A DNA stretch of 64,000 nt from CAZWZG01 sp964638245 (GCA_964638245.1 CAZWZG010000002.1:10152-74151), one strand, 5' to 3'; numbered from the stretch's first letter, positions 33,484 through 42,570 are shown. The notes: a model not told the origin generated them from the sequence alone. Program-made: numbers and translations.

Positions 33484-35043
33484 ATGAAACATCACCTGAC
33501 AATGGTCGCCGTCGCGGCCATGCTGACGAGCCCGGCGCTCGCAGAAGAATTCCGCTGGGCGGGAACGACCGATCCGCAAACCATGGACCCCCATGCCGTC
33601 AACTCGGCACCGGTCCTTGGTTTTCTGAACAACGTTTACGAAGGTCTTGTCCGCCGCGGCAAAGACATGGCGATTGAGCCTGCGCTTGCGACCTCCTGGG
33701 AACCGATTGGCGAAGGCGAAGGCTGGCGCTTCAACTTGCGTCAGGGCGTGACGTTCCATGACGGATCCGAGTTCAACGCCGACGACGTGCTGTTCTCGTA
33801 TCAGCGCGCATCCAACGAAGTGGCCGACGTACGCTCGTGGTTCGCGCCAGTATCGGGTGTTGTGAAGGTTGATGATTTCACGGTCGACATTCTGACGTCC
33901 GCTCCGAACCCGATCTTTCCAGACAGCATCGCCAACTGGATGATCATGGATAGCGGTTGGGCCGAGGCCAACAACGCCATTTTGCCCGACAAAGAAGCCG
34001 GCAACTATGCAACGCTGAACGCAAATGGCACCGGCGCCTTCATGGTCACCACGCGTGAACCCGGTTTGCGCACGGTTCTGGAACCCTTCGGTGGTTGGTG
34101 GGGCGATGCAGAGCACAACATCACACGTGCCGAATTCACGCCAATTCAGAACTCGGCCACGGCAGTCGCGGCGCTGCTTTCCGGCGAAATCGATATGATC
34201 AACCCTGTACCAATTCAGGACGCCGCGCGTCTTTCGGGGCAGGATGGCGTTCAGGTCTATCAAGGCATTGAAGCTCGGGTGATCATGCTTGGCTTTGCCC
34301 ATCAGGCAGAAACACTCAAGTACGGCTCAAGCGCGGGCGAACCCAACCCGTTCAAGGACAGCCGGGTCCGCGAAGCTGTGGCCAAGGCCGTGAACGTTCC
34401 GGCGATCCTGCAGACGATCATGCGCGGCAACGCTGAGCCCGCATCGCAGCTGGTTAGCCCTGCCATGCGCGGGTTCTCGGACGCGGCTGACATGCGCCCT
34501 GACTTCGACCTCGATGAAGCCAAGCGCCTGATGGAAGAAGCCGGTTATCCCGATGGCTTCGGGTTCGGCCTGATGTGCCCAAATGACCGCTACTTGAATG
34601 ACGAAGCGGTCTGTCAGGCGGTCGTGTCCATGTTAGCGCAGATCGGTATCCAAGCCGAGCTGAATGCCATGCCCGTGTCGAACTATTGGCCCGAACTTCG
34701 CGCTGATAACTTTGACATGTATCTCCTTGGGTGGTCACCTGGCACGTTCGATCATGAGCACCCGATCCGGTTCCTTGTTCACACGCCAATGGACAACTTG
34801 GGGACGTGGAACTTTGGCGACTACTCGAACGCTCGCGTTGATGCGCTGCTGCCGATGATCCAGTCAGAGATCGACGATACCGCGCGTCAGGCGATGATTG
34901 ATGAAGTGGCCCAGATCTACACCGGAGATCATGCCTATGTGCCGATGTACGTTCAGCCGCTGGTTTGGGGCGCGGGTGACAACATCGAGTTGACCCAGCG
35001 ACCGGACAACTTCTTCATCCTGCGTTGGGTGACAGTGAACTGA
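33484..35043 (+). CDS. ABC transporter substrate-binding protein, family 5 (paralogue 2)
   Basis: A 519-residue periplasmic binding protein with signal peptide (about 1-20, cleavage after ALA). Family features: FRWAGTTDPQTMDPHAVNSAP, WRFNLRQGVTFHDGSEFNADDVLFSYQRA and NGTGAFMVTTREPGL. It is clearly related to the protein at 31125 but differs in the binding-cleft regions, so ligand specificity may differ. GGGGAGA lies ahead of ATG 33484. A hairpin at 35059 and a reverse-strand gene separate it from the permease genes at 35573. Confidence 0.93.
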   Translation: MKHHLTMVAVAAMLTSPALAEEFRWAGTTDPQTMDPHAVNSAPVLGFLNNVYEGLVRRGKDMAIEPALATSWEPIGEGEGWRFNLRQGVTFHDGSEFNADDVLFSYQRASNEVADVRSWFAPVSGVVKVDDFTVDILTSAPNPIFPDSIANWMIMDSGWAEANNAILPDKEAGNYATLNANGTGAFMVTTREPGLRTVLEPFGGWWGDAEHNITRAEFTPIQNSATAVAALLSGEIDMINPVPIQDAARLSGQDGVQVYQGIEARVIMLGFAHQAETLKYGSSAGEPNPFKDSRVREAVAKAVNVPAILQTIMRGNAEPASQLVSPAMRGFSDAADMRPDFDLDEAKRLMEEAGYPDGFGFGLMCPNDRYLNDEAVCQAVVSMLAQIGIQAELNAMPVSNYWPELRADNFDMYLLGWSPGTFDHEHPIRFLVHTPMDNLGTWNFGDYSNARVDALLPMIQSEIDDTARQAMIDEVAQIYTGDHAYVPMYVQPLVWGAGDNIELTQRPDNFFILRWVTVN

Positions 35044-35058
35044 TCCGATAAGACAAAC

Positions 35059-35081
35059 GGGGGAGGGCGCGGCCCTCCCCC
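35059..35081. terminator. GC-rich hairpin between convergent genes
   Basis: GGGGGAGGGC (35059-35068) and GCCCTCCCCC (35072-35081) form a perfect ten-pair stem with loop GCG. A second GGGGGTTCGGGGGAGGG-like pairing option follows (CCCCCTCCCGTTT at 35085-35097 can also pair with AAACGGGGGAGG). There is no long T-run, so termination is likely but not certain. Confidence 0.65.
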
Positions 35082-35116
35082 GAACCCCCTCCCGTTTCTG
35101 GCGCGCAGCCCTAGGG

Positions 35117-35470
35117 CTAGTTCAGGCGGGACTTTGCATCCTGCAGATCAATCTGCTCGAGCAATTGCACGCCGTGCCCGACAAACCTAAGCAGGTGTTC
35201 TCGGGCAAGCGCGCGTGTGGCTTCGGACGCTCCATCAGCCGTGATTTCGGCGACGTACTCGCTCAAGAGACGCGCAACCTCTTCCATTACCCGCAACGCC
35301 TGAACGGGGTCCTCGGCCATCAGAGGCGCGAGGGCGGCGTGAATGTCGGCCTCGATTTCGGCAAGGCGCTGGGTTGAGGTGTTCTGCATCAGCCATCTCT
35401 GGGGTTGAATGCGATTCTGGCCGAGTGCCCAAACCGCTTTGGAAAGGCTGAGATAAGCATTCGTTTGCAC
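35117..35470 (-). CDS. Small helical protein, unknown function
   Basis: A 117-residue protein predicted almost entirely helical (LAEIEADIHAALAPLMAEDPVQALRVMEEVARLLSEYVAEITADGASEATRALAREHLLRFVGHGVQLLEQ), with no membrane segment. I do not recognise it. The start is uncertain: a GTG at 35470 gives the full length without a good RBS; an ATG at 35389 gives 90 residues. It is inserted on the opposite strand between the second binding-protein gene and the permease genes. Confidence 0.55.
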   Translation of the reverse strand: MQTNAYLSLSKAVWALGQNRIQPQRWLMQNTSTQRLAEIEADIHAALAPLMAEDPVQALRVMEEVARLLSEYVAEITADGASEATRALAREHLLRFVGHGVQLLEQIDLQDAKSRLN

Positions 35471-35572
35471 GATAGGGAGTAGGCTTTTCCGGACCTCGTT
35501 TTTGCAATGACGTTACGGCCGCCCTCTTGATCTTTGCCTTGACCCTGACGGGGGGAGTGTCAAAGGTAAAAC

Positions 35573-36595
35573 ATGCTGTCCTTCATCCTTCGCCGCGTCA
35601 TGCAATCCGCCCTCGTGCTTCTTGTGGTCGGGCTGGTGGCGTTTTCGATGTTCCGCTTTGTCGGCGATCCCATCGACAACATGCTTGGACAGGAAAGGAC
35701 GCAAGCCGATATCGAGCGTTTGCGCGACCAGTTGGGCCTCGATGAACCGTTTCCGGTCCAGTACTGGAACTTCTTGAAGGGCGCGGCTCAGGGCAATTTC
35801 GGGATATCCTATCGCCAGTCCCGCCCGGTGTCCGAAATTCTTGCGGAGCGCGCACCAGCGACGCTTGAATTGGCGTTCGTGTCGGGAATTTTTGCTTTTG
35901 TCGTCGGGATCGGGCTTGGCGTTTACACGGCGATCCGACGAGACGGCTGGTTATCCAATACGATCATGACAGTTTCGTTGATTGGCGTTTCCCTGCCGAC
36001 ATTCCTGATTGGTATCTTGCTGATCTACATTTTCGGCGTTGGCATAATGATCAGGATTCCCTGGACGGAAATTGCGTTCAGTACAAAGTTCCTTCCAACG
36101 TTCGGTCGGGGCGAAGTCGTCGATCTGGGCTGGTGGACAACCGGATTTTTGACGGCCAGCGGGTTGAAGGCACTGATCCTGCCGTCGATCACGTTGGGTC
36201 TCTACCAAATGACGCTGATCATGCGCCTCGTGCGCGCCGAGATGCTCGAAGTGCTCCGGCAGGACTATATCCGGTTTGCCCGAGCGCGCGGTTTGCGCGA
36301 GCGCGTGGTGAACTTCCGCCATGCGCTAAAGAACACGATGGTCCCGGTGATCACGGTGGTTGGCCTGCAGCTTGGGTCGATCATCGCTTTTGCCATCATC
36401 ACCGAGACCGTTTTCCAATGGCCCGGAGTTGGCCTGTTGTTCATCAACGCGATCCAGTTCGTGGATATCCCGGTGATGGCGGCCTACCTGATGCTGATCT
36501 CGGTGGTGGTTGTCGGCATCAACCTGATCGTTGACCTTCTTTCTTTCGCAATCGAACCGAGGCTCCGCAATGACTCGTGCACCGATCGAAGCTGA
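35573..36595 (+). CDS. ABC transporter permease, DppB type
   Basis: A 340-residue inner-membrane permease with six helices and a characteristic N-terminus (LSFILRRVMQSALVLLVVGLVAFSMFRFVGDP). The EAA loop that contacts the ATPase reads EVLRQDYIRFARARGL. It ends 26 bases inside the next permease gene, implying coupled translation. With the DppC-type permease and the double ATPase it forms the translocator for the family 5 binding proteins upstream. Confidence 0.94.
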   Translation: MLSFILRRVMQSALVLLVVGLVAFSMFRFVGDPIDNMLGQERTQADIERLRDQLGLDEPFPVQYWNFLKGAAQGNFGISYRQSRPVSEILAERAPATLELAFVSGIFAFVVGIGLGVYTAIRRDGWLSNTIMTVSLIGVSLPTFLIGILLIYIFGVGIMIRIPWTEIAFSTKFLPTFGRGEVVDLGWWTTGFLTASGLKALILPSITLGLYQMTLIMRLVRAEMLEVLRQDYIRFARARGLRERVVNFRHALKNTMVPVITVVGLQLGSIIAFAIITETVFQWPGVGLLFINAIQFVDIPVMAAYLMLISVVVVGINLIVDLLSFAIEPRLRNDSCTDRS

Positions 36596-37535
36596 AGTGA
36601 AGGCCGCCGAGGCGCGTGCGCCGGGCGCTTTTGCACGGTTCTGGGATAGCGATTTTGCGTGGAAGTTTCGTCATTCTCCCATTGCGATCATCAGTTTCAC
36701 CGTCACAGCCGTGTTGATCCTTTCTGCCGTGTTCGCCCCACTCGTGGCGCCCTACGACCCATTCAATCCCGCCAGCCTGAACCTGATGAACGGCTTCACC
36801 CCTCCGGGGGAGGCGAATGCCTTTACCGGTGATGAGTTCTGGCTCGGCACCGATGACCAGGGCCGGGATGTGTTTTCGACGATCCTGTATGGGATGCGAA
36901 TATCGCTTTTCGTGGGCTTTGCGGCGGTGTTGTTTGCGATGGTCCTTGGCGTCACGCTGGGGCTGATTTCGGGCTATGTCGGCGGTTGGACCGAGACGAT
37001 CATCATGCGCATTGCGGATGTTCAGCTGACGTTCCCATCGATCCTTGTGGCGATGCTGATCTTCGGGATCGCAAAAGGGTTCACGCCGGTCGAGTACCGC
37101 GATCAGATGGCGATCTGGGTTTTGATCTTTGCGATTGGCCTGTCGGATTGGGTGCAATTCGCGCGCGTCGTCCGGGGGGCGACTTTGGTCGAAAAAGGCA
37201 AGGAATACGTGCAGGCCGCGCAGCTCATCGGGCGATCGCCGTTTGCAATCATGCTGCGGCATATCCTGCCCAACGTGCTTTCGCCTGTACTTGTCATCGC
37301 CACGATTAGCCTGGCCCTTGCAATCATAGCAGAAGCCACGCTGTCCTTCCTTGGTGTTGGCGCGCCCCCGACGCAGCCGTCGCTGGGCACACTTATTCGC
37401 ATCGGCCAGCAGTTCCTGTTCTCGGGTGAGTGGTGGATCCTGTTCTTCCCGGCCTGCACGCTTTTGACTCTCGCGCTTGCGGTGAACCTGCTTGGGGACT
37501 GGCTCCGCGATGCCTTGAACCCGCGCTTGAACTAA
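36570..37535 (+). CDS. ABC transporter permease, DppC type
   Basis: A 321-residue permease with a cytoplasmic N-terminal extension, the OppC_N segment (HSPIAIISFTVTAVLILSAVFAPLVAPYDPFNP), the conserved FWLGTDDQGRDVFSTILYGMRISL, and the EAA loop YVQAAQLIGRSPFAIMLRHILPN. A long periplasmic insertion with AEATLSFLGVGAPPTQPSLGTLI is normal for DppC. ATG 36570 has GAGG upstream and overlaps the DppB gene. Confidence 0.94.
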   Translation: MTRAPIEAEVKAAEARAPGAFARFWDSDFAWKFRHSPIAIISFTVTAVLILSAVFAPLVAPYDPFNPASLNLMNGFTPPGEANAFTGDEFWLGTDDQGRDVFSTILYGMRISLFVGFAAVLFAMVLGVTLGLISGYVGGWTETIIMRIADVQLTFPSILVAMLIFGIAKGFTPVEYRDQMAIWVLIFAIGLSDWVQFARVVRGATLVEKGKEYVQAAQLIGRSPFAIMLRHILPNVLSPVLVIATISLALAIIAEATLSFLGVGAPPTQPSLGTLIRIGQQFLFSGEWWILFFPACTLLTLALAVNLLGDWLRDALNPRLN

Positions 37536-37595
37536 AAGGGTCCGACCGCAAGGTCATTGCCCGAAGACGACGAAAAGAGACCTGAGGGGACCGCT

Positions 37596-39302
37596 GTGAG
37601 CCTGCTTGAAATCGAAGACCTGAGCGTCGCGTTCTCTTCTCGAAGGGGCCTGTTCACTGCGGTCAAGAATGCGATGCTGACCGTTGAGCCCGGCGAGATC
37701 CACGGATTGGTCGGTGAGTCCGGCGCGGGAAAGTCGACCATCGGCGCTGCGATCATGGGACTGCTTGATGGTGCCGGGCATATCTCGGGCGGGACCATTA
37801 GCCTGAAGGGCGACGCTATTTCGGGGCGTGACCGCGCCAGTATGCGCGCGCTTCGCGGCAAAACCATTTCCATGATCTTTCAGGACCCCCTGACCTCGCT
37901 CAATCCGCTTTTCACCGTCGGCGAACAGTTGATTGAAACCATCGAGGCGCATCTTGGGTTCAGCGACGCCAAGGCGCGCGAGCGTGCGATCGAGCTTCTC
38001 GACAGGGTCGGCATCCCAAAACCCGAGTTGCGCGTGGATCAGTACCCGCACCAGTTTTCCGGGGGTATGCGGCAGCGTGTGGTCATCGCTTTGGCGCTTT
38101 GTTCAGAGCCTGACGTCATCATCGCAGATGAACCGACCACCGCCTTGGACGTATCCATCCAGGCGCAGATCCTGGAATTGATCAAGAGCCTCGCGCGCGA
38201 GCGGAAGGTGGGCGTGATCCTGATCACCCACGACATGGGCGTCATTGCCGAAACCACGGACCGTGTGACCGTGATGTACATGGGCGAGGTCGTCGAAAGC
38301 GGAGCCACCGAGCAGGTTCTGGGCCGTCCAAACCACCCTTACACCCAATCCCTGATCGCGGCGGTGCCGCGCCCGGATGTCAAGCTGAGGCGGTTCCCAC
38401 AAATCAGTTACGGCGGGCGCGATACGACCTTCAAGATCGAGGATCTGGCCCGGGATTGGCCGGCGCAGCCGCATACCGAAGGATCTTTGGTCGAGGCGCA
38501 CAATCTCAAGAAGGTCTTTCTTGAGCGTGGAAGCCTTTTCCCGTCTCAACGCCGCTATCTGACCGCCGTCGATGATGTGACTTTCGATATTCGCCCGGGC
38601 GAGGTTTTCGGGCTGGTCGGGGAAAGTGGTTCGGGCAAGTCGACCATCGCGCGGATGATCGCGGGTCTTTACAAGCTGGACGGGGGATCCGTGCGATTTG
38701 ACGGGACCCAGGTTTCGGGGGCGGACCCTGAAACGCTCGAAGCCTACCGTCGCCAAATCCAGATGATCTTTCAGGACCCTTTTTCGTCGCTCAACCCGCG
38801 CCACCGGGTCGATCAGATCGTTGCTGAACCCGCTTTGCACCTTGGTGCGATTCCAAAGGATGCCATCAAGCACCGCGTCGCCGAACTTCTCGATAGGGTC
38901 GGCCTAGGGGCCGATGCCGGACTGAAATACCCGCACGAGTTCTCGGGCGGTCAAAGACAGCGGATTTCGATCGCCCGTGCGTTGGCGACACAGCCTCGCT
39001 TCCTGATTTGCGACGAGCCCACCAGCGCGCTCGATGTGTCGATCCAGGCCCAGATCCTCAACATCCTGAAAGACCTGCAAGAGCATCTTGGCCTGACCAT
39101 GCTTTTCATCAGCCACGACCTGCCCGTGGTGCGCCAGATGTGCGATCGCGTCGGTGTACTGCGGCGAGGTCAGTTGGTGGAGCTTGCCGAAACAGAAACT
39201 CTCTTCGCCAATCCCCAAACCGATTACACGAAAGAGCTGCTCGAACTCATGCCAAAGACCGACCGCCTTTCGCGCGAAGGCCTCAAAGAGGCGCAGGTCT
39301 GA
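37596..39302 (+). CDS. ABC transporter double ATP-binding protein (DppD-DppF fusion)
   Basis: A 568-residue protein with two complete nucleotide-binding domains in one chain. Domain 1: Walker A GESGAGKS (40-47), signature FSGGMRQR, Walker B ADEPTTALD. Domain 2: Walker A GESGSGKS (about 342-349), signature FSGGQRQR, Walker B CDEPTSALD. Each is followed by the oligopeptide-type C-terminal region. Such fusions are common for peptide transporters in alphaproteobacteria. The GTG at 37596 has GAGGGG upstream and is preferred to an in-frame TTG at 37557. Both ATP sites appear functional. Confidence 0.94.
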   Translation: MSLLEIEDLSVAFSSRRGLFTAVKNAMLTVEPGEIHGLVGESGAGKSTIGAAIMGLLDGAGHISGGTISLKGDAISGRDRASMRALRGKTISMIFQDPLTSLNPLFTVGEQLIETIEAHLGFSDAKARERAIELLDRVGIPKPELRVDQYPHQFSGGMRQRVVIALALCSEPDVIIADEPTTALDVSIQAQILELIKSLARERKVGVILITHDMGVIAETTDRVTVMYMGEVVESGATEQVLGRPNHPYTQSLIAAVPRPDVKLRRFPQISYGGRDTTFKIEDLARDWPAQPHTEGSLVEAHNLKKVFLERGSLFPSQRRYLTAVDDVTFDIRPGEVFGLVGESGSGKSTIARMIAGLYKLDGGSVRFDGTQVSGADPETLEAYRRQIQMIFQDPFSSLNPRHRVDQIVAEPALHLGAIPKDAIKHRVAELLDRVGLGADAGLKYPHEFSGGQRQRISIARALATQPRFLICDEPTSALDVSIQAQILNILKDLQEHLGLTMLFISHDLPVVRQMCDRVGVLRRGQLVELAETETLFANPQTDYTKELLELMPKTDRLSREGLKEAQV

Positions 39303-39305
39303 TCC

Positions 39306-39794
39306 ATGTCCATTCTGACCTATTGTTCTGACCATCCGATCCGCTCTTTTGCCGCTGGAGATGTCTTACTCGAAGAAGGGCGATCGGGAACCGAGTTGTA
39401 CGTGCTTCTTGAGGGGAAGGTTGCCGTGATGCGCGGCTCTGTCGAGGTGGCGCGCGTGAAAGAACCCGGCGCGCTTTTCGGCGAAATGTCGGTATTGCTG
39501 CAGAGCCCCTATTCGGCAAGCGTTGTCGCAAAGTCGGATGTGCGCGCGCATCATGTGGCGGATGCGGGGACGTTTTTGTCCTCAAGCCCAGCCGTCGCGC
39601 TCCATTGCGCGCGCCTTCTGGCGCAACGGCTTCAGGATGCGACTACGTATCTTGCCGATTTCAAGGCGCAGTTTTCTGATCGAACCGATCATTTTGGAAT
39701 GGTGGACGAAATTCTGGACAGCCTGATCAACCAGCAATGGGACGAAAAGGCGGGTGGAAAACAGCGCGGCGGTGCTGGTGACAGCCGGCTTTAG
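39306..39794 (+). CDS. Cyclic nucleotide-binding domain protein without output domain
   Basis: A 162-residue protein consisting of one Crp-type cyclic-nucleotide-binding fold (residues about 8-120: FAAGDVLLEEGRSGTELYVLLEGKVAVM ... EPGALFGEMSVLLQSPYSASVVAKSDV) followed by a helix. The phosphate-binding cassette reads GALFGEMSVLLQSPYSAS, close to the canonical FGE..L....R.A, but with Tyr/Ser where Arg normally sits, so cAMP binding is doubtful. It has no HTH. The ATG lies three bases after the ATPase stop, so it belongs to the transporter operon. Its stop overlaps the convergent gene. Confidence 0.85.
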   Translation: MSILTYCSDHPIRSFAAGDVLLEEGRSGTELYVLLEGKVAVMRGSVEVARVKEPGALFGEMSVLLQSPYSASVVAKSDVRAHHVADAGTFLSSSPAVALHCARLLAQRLQDATTYLADFKAQFSDRTDHFGMVDEILDSLINQQWDEKAGGKQRGGAGDSRL

Positions 39795-40651
39795 CCGGGC
39801 TTGATTGGACGGCGCATCAGCGCGTCCACGGCTTCTTTCGGCGCTAGCCCCTCATAGATCACGGCGTTCAATGCCGCGGCGATGGGAGCGTCGTTTTCCC
39901 CGACAGCTTGCAAAAGACCGCCAAGAGCGTGGAGGCCTTCGACCGTGCCGAGCGTTTTCACCGCGTCCTCAGCCGAAACGCCGCGCGCTATCATGCGGCC
40001 AAAGCGGAAGTTGCGGCTTTTTTCCGAGGTGCAGGTCAAAAAGACATCGCCGATGCCTGCTGGCGCCATCAGTGTTTCGCTTTGCCCACCAAGGGTCATC
40101 ACCGCGCGGCGCAACTCTTCGATCCCGCGCACCAGAAGCGAGGCGCGCGCGTTTTCACCAAGGCCCAATTCGGTCACGGCACCCGCGGCAATCGCAAGGA
40201 TGTTCTTCATTGTGCCGCACACCTGCACCCCGACGACATCTGTCGTCCAGTATAGCCGGAAACGCGTTGTGCTTAGGGTTTCGGCCAGAGCTTCGGCCAA
40301 GTCAGGGTTCGTTGCGGCAAGACTGTGGATGGTCGGCAGGCCAGACGAAAGCTCATCCGCAAAGCCGGGACCGCTCAGAACCGCAAAGGGACGATCACCC
40401 AGAAGCGTTGACGAAAAGGCCCCGGATGCCAGCATGCCCTTGGAGCAAAGGATCGGAATCGTTTCGGGACCAAACTCTAGGTTCGATAACAGCGCGGGTA
40501 ATGCGGAGGTGGGAATCGCCAGAATGGCGACGCGGTGCTCGATCCATTTCGGGTGGTCCCGCCCAAAGTGAGCAATGGCCCTATCCCCATAGACATTGGC
40601 CAATGCGAATCCAAATGCACCCTTGCCGATGATCGCGAGGCGATCCGTCAT
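39791..40651 (-). CDS. Short GpsA-like NAD(P)-dependent glycerol-3-phosphate dehydrogenase
   Basis: A 286-residue protein with the GpsA fold: nucleotide motif GKGAFGFALA (residues 9-18), SGPGFADELSSGLPT, CGTMKNILAIAAG with the catalytic Lys, and the C-terminal TVEGLHALGGLLQ. It is about 35-45 residues shorter than usual GpsA: the segment after the first Rossmann strand (normally with NAPRLPGV) is missing. The usual reaction is reduction of dihydroxyacetone phosphate to sn-glycerol 3-phosphate for phospholipids. The deletion may change cofactor use; it could be a paralogue and not the housekeeping enzyme. Start overlaps the previous stop (ATGA). Confidence 0.8.
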   Translation of the reverse strand: MTDRLAIIGKGAFGFALANVYGDRAIAHFGRDHPKWIEHRVAILAIPTSALPALLSNLEFGPETIPILCSKGMLASGAFSSTLLGDRPFAVLSGPGFADELSSGLPTIHSLAATNPDLAEALAETLSTTRFRLYWTTDVVGVQVCGTMKNILAIAAGAVTELGLGENARASLLVRGIEELRRAVMTLGGQSETLMAPAGIGDVFLTCTSEKSRNFRFGRMIARGVSAEDAVKTLGTVEGLHALGGLLQAVGENDAPIAAALNAVIYEGLAPKEAVDALMRRPIKPG

Positions 40652-41433
40652 GGGCCACCCATGCTCGCAGGCAACCAGTCAGGCAGGCCCTTCAAGGGGC
40701 GGGGCGGAGCGCTGTTTGCCAGGCTCAACTCCTCCGCGCCTTCAAAGGAAAACCACGCCGCGCGTTCCGCCTGAAGATCGAAAATGATATGCGACGGCAG
40801 ATTGCCAAGTTGTCGGCCAGCGTTGAACACCCAGGTCGATCCGATCCTCGTTGCCCAGCCACCTCCGGGGACAAACGGTGCCTCGTGGACGTGCCCGGCC
40901 AACACGACATCCGGTGAATATTCGGCGATCCAGCGAGAAAGCGCGCCATCCCCGAAAAAGCGCGCGCCCGACCACGCCACCGGGCTTTCCTCCGGAGGCG
41001 CGTGATAGGCCCAGATCCAAGGGCGAGCGCCTTTTTTGGCGTCCTGTGCCAGTTGCTCCCCGATTGCTGCCTGAGCATGTGGTCCGTCCCACCACGGGCA
41101 GGCGGTGATCAATGCGTTATCGGCGCGATAACTTTGGCCGTCGGCGATCATCCCGTCGTCGCTCAGATCCTCCAGCCAATCCGCGAACTGTTCGCCACTG
41201 CTTGCTGTTCCGGTCAGGTCGTGATTGCCCGAACAGACGACGACCCGGGTCAGTTTGTTGAGCTTTTCAAGATACTTACGGACCACGACAATCTGTGCAC
41301 GGCGATCCACGGAGGCGGACAATTCCAGAAGGTCTCCAGCGATGATGATCAGATCAAAATGCGGTGCTTCGGCCAGAAGCCAGTCAAACTGCGGCAACCC
41401 ATAGTGAAGATCAGAAAGTGCCAGACAGCGCAT
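40648..41433 (-). CDS. Metallophosphoesterase
   Basis: A 261-residue calcineurin-like phosphoesterase. All metal-site motifs are visible: DLHYG (D8, H10), GDLLE, GNHDLTG, and the C-terminal GHVHEAPF. Substrate unknown; the family covers phosphodiesters, nucleotides and phosphoproteins. The ATG at 41433 follows GGGGGGAAAC and is better than an upstream in-frame codon at 41484. Its stop overlaps the start of the GpsA-like gene, so the two are translationally coupled. Confidence 0.9.
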   Translation of the reverse strand: MRCLALSDLHYGLPQFDWLLAEAPHFDLIIIAGDLLELSASVDRRAQIVVVRKYLEKLNKLTRVVVCSGNHDLTGTASSGEQFADWLEDLSDDGMIADGQSYRADNALITACPWWDGPHAQAAIGEQLAQDAKKGARPWIWAYHAPPEESPVAWSGARFFGDGALSRWIAEYSPDVVLAGHVHEAPFVPGGGWATRIGSTWVFNAGRQLGNLPSHIIFDLQAERAAWFSFEGAEELSLANSAPPRPLKGLPDWLPASMGGP

Positions 41434-41497
41434 GTTTCCCCCCGGAATACCTCGGACCGTCCCCGGAAAACCGCGATGTGGCAAGGGCTAATCGGGT

Positions 41498-41767
41498 TTA
41501 GCGCATCGAGCGGATGGGGCCGCCGTCATCTTCGGGACCTTCAAGAGGCTTTCGCGCGCGTGTGGGTGTTTCCGTGCGGGTCGGTTTGCGTCGCCCAAAG
41601 AGGCGCGCCAAAAGGCGGCGGGCAATAAATTGCAGAACGACAACGCAAACGACAAACACGAGCAGCGCTGGAAGGACCGAGCGCAATCCGATGTCAACGC
41701 AGGCATCACCCGCTCCGAAAATCAGAGCGGTCAGGATCGTCACAACCTCTGTACAGGGCTCGAACAT
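41498..41767 (-). CDS. Small single-helix membrane protein
   Basis: An 89-residue protein with two hydrophobic stretches (about 8-24 and 30-50) and a long basic, proline-rich cytoplasmic tail (RRLLARLFGRRKPTRTETPTRARKP). Not recognised as a family. It lies between the DUF1045 gene and the metallophosphoesterase gene on the same strand, and GGGAC precedes the ATG. Cotranscription with these neighbours is likely. Confidence 0.65.
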   Translation of the reverse strand: MFEPCTEVVTILTALIFGAGDACVDIGLRSVLPALLVFVVCVVVLQFIARRLLARLFGRRKPTRTETPTRARKPLEGPEDDGGPIRSMR

Positions 41768-41853
41768 TGCTTTGTCCCACGTGATGTCCGGGGAACGTTT
41801 ACTAGATCAACGGGGCAAAAAGATGTCGGAGCGGCGCTGGGCGTCTGCCGACC

Positions 41854-42537
41854 TTATTCGCCAAGGGCAATGCGCCGACAAAGGCGAAATCGGCCGTCTT
41901 CGCCTTCTCTGAAAAGCGATATCGCATCGATCGCAAAGGGTTCGGGTATTGCAGGCTCAAACAAGCTCTGCAGAGCCGGTAGGAGGGTTTCTCGCACGTT
42001 GGGCGCAACGGTTCCGGTCAACGTCATATGGAACCGGAACGCGTCCATGACAAAGGGATAGCCCCATTTTAGCAGCAATTCGTCCTGTCGCGGAGACAGG
42101 CCCGCAGCGCGCCGACGAGCAAGGTCAGTTTCGGACAAAGGCGCGCGGAAGATGTCGAACTCCTCGACGATACTGGCCGCCAGCGCAGCCAGTTCCGTCG
42201 TATCGCCATCAGGCGATAGAGCCAAAAACTCCCCAAGGACCGCGACGCTCATGCGCGGAACTTCAACTGTTTCCCTATGCGTTGCAAAGGCTTCAACCGC
42301 GGCGATGAGGTCTGCTTCCGACTTTCCCGCGGCAAGGTGAAAGGGCGCCTTCAGCGTTCCGTGAAATCCGTACTTTCGGGGCGTCGATGTGACTGCATCG
42401 ATCTCGATCGGAAACTGCGGCCAGTGAGGTCGTGCGACGGGTTTTCCAAGGTCGCTGTCCCAGCCAAGCCATTGGGCGCCCAAGGTCTGTAGCGGACCCG
42501 GCGGCGGTGTGAAATAAAGAGCGTAACGGGTGGGCAT
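41854..42537 (-). CDS. DUF1045 protein (2H phosphoesterase-like, phosphonate-associated)
   Basis: A 227-residue protein whose start RYALYFTPPPGPLQTLGAQWLGWD and two HxT motifs, FHGTLKAPF (about residue 58) and FHMTLTGTV (about residue 168), place it in the DUF1045 family, often annotated as a phosphonate metabolism protein and related to 2H cyclic phosphodiesterases. In C-P lyase clusters it accompanies phnM/phnN. Here it is divergent from phnM with 33 bases between start codons. The reaction is not established; a cyclic phosphate intermediate of the C-P lyase pathway is a reasonable candidate. Confidence 0.88.
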   Translation of the reverse strand: MPTRYALYFTPPPGPLQTLGAQWLGWDSDLGKPVARPHWPQFPIEIDAVTSTPRKYGFHGTLKAPFHLAAGKSEADLIAAVEAFATHRETVEVPRMSVAVLGEFLALSPDGDTTELAALAASIVEEFDIFRAPLSETDLARRRAAGLSPRQDELLLKWGYPFVMDAFRFHMTLTGTVAPNVRETLLPALQSLFEPAIPEPFAIDAISLFREGEDGRFRLCRRIALGE

Positions 42538-42570
42538 GACGTGCGCGCCAAAAGAGAAACAACCAAGCCC

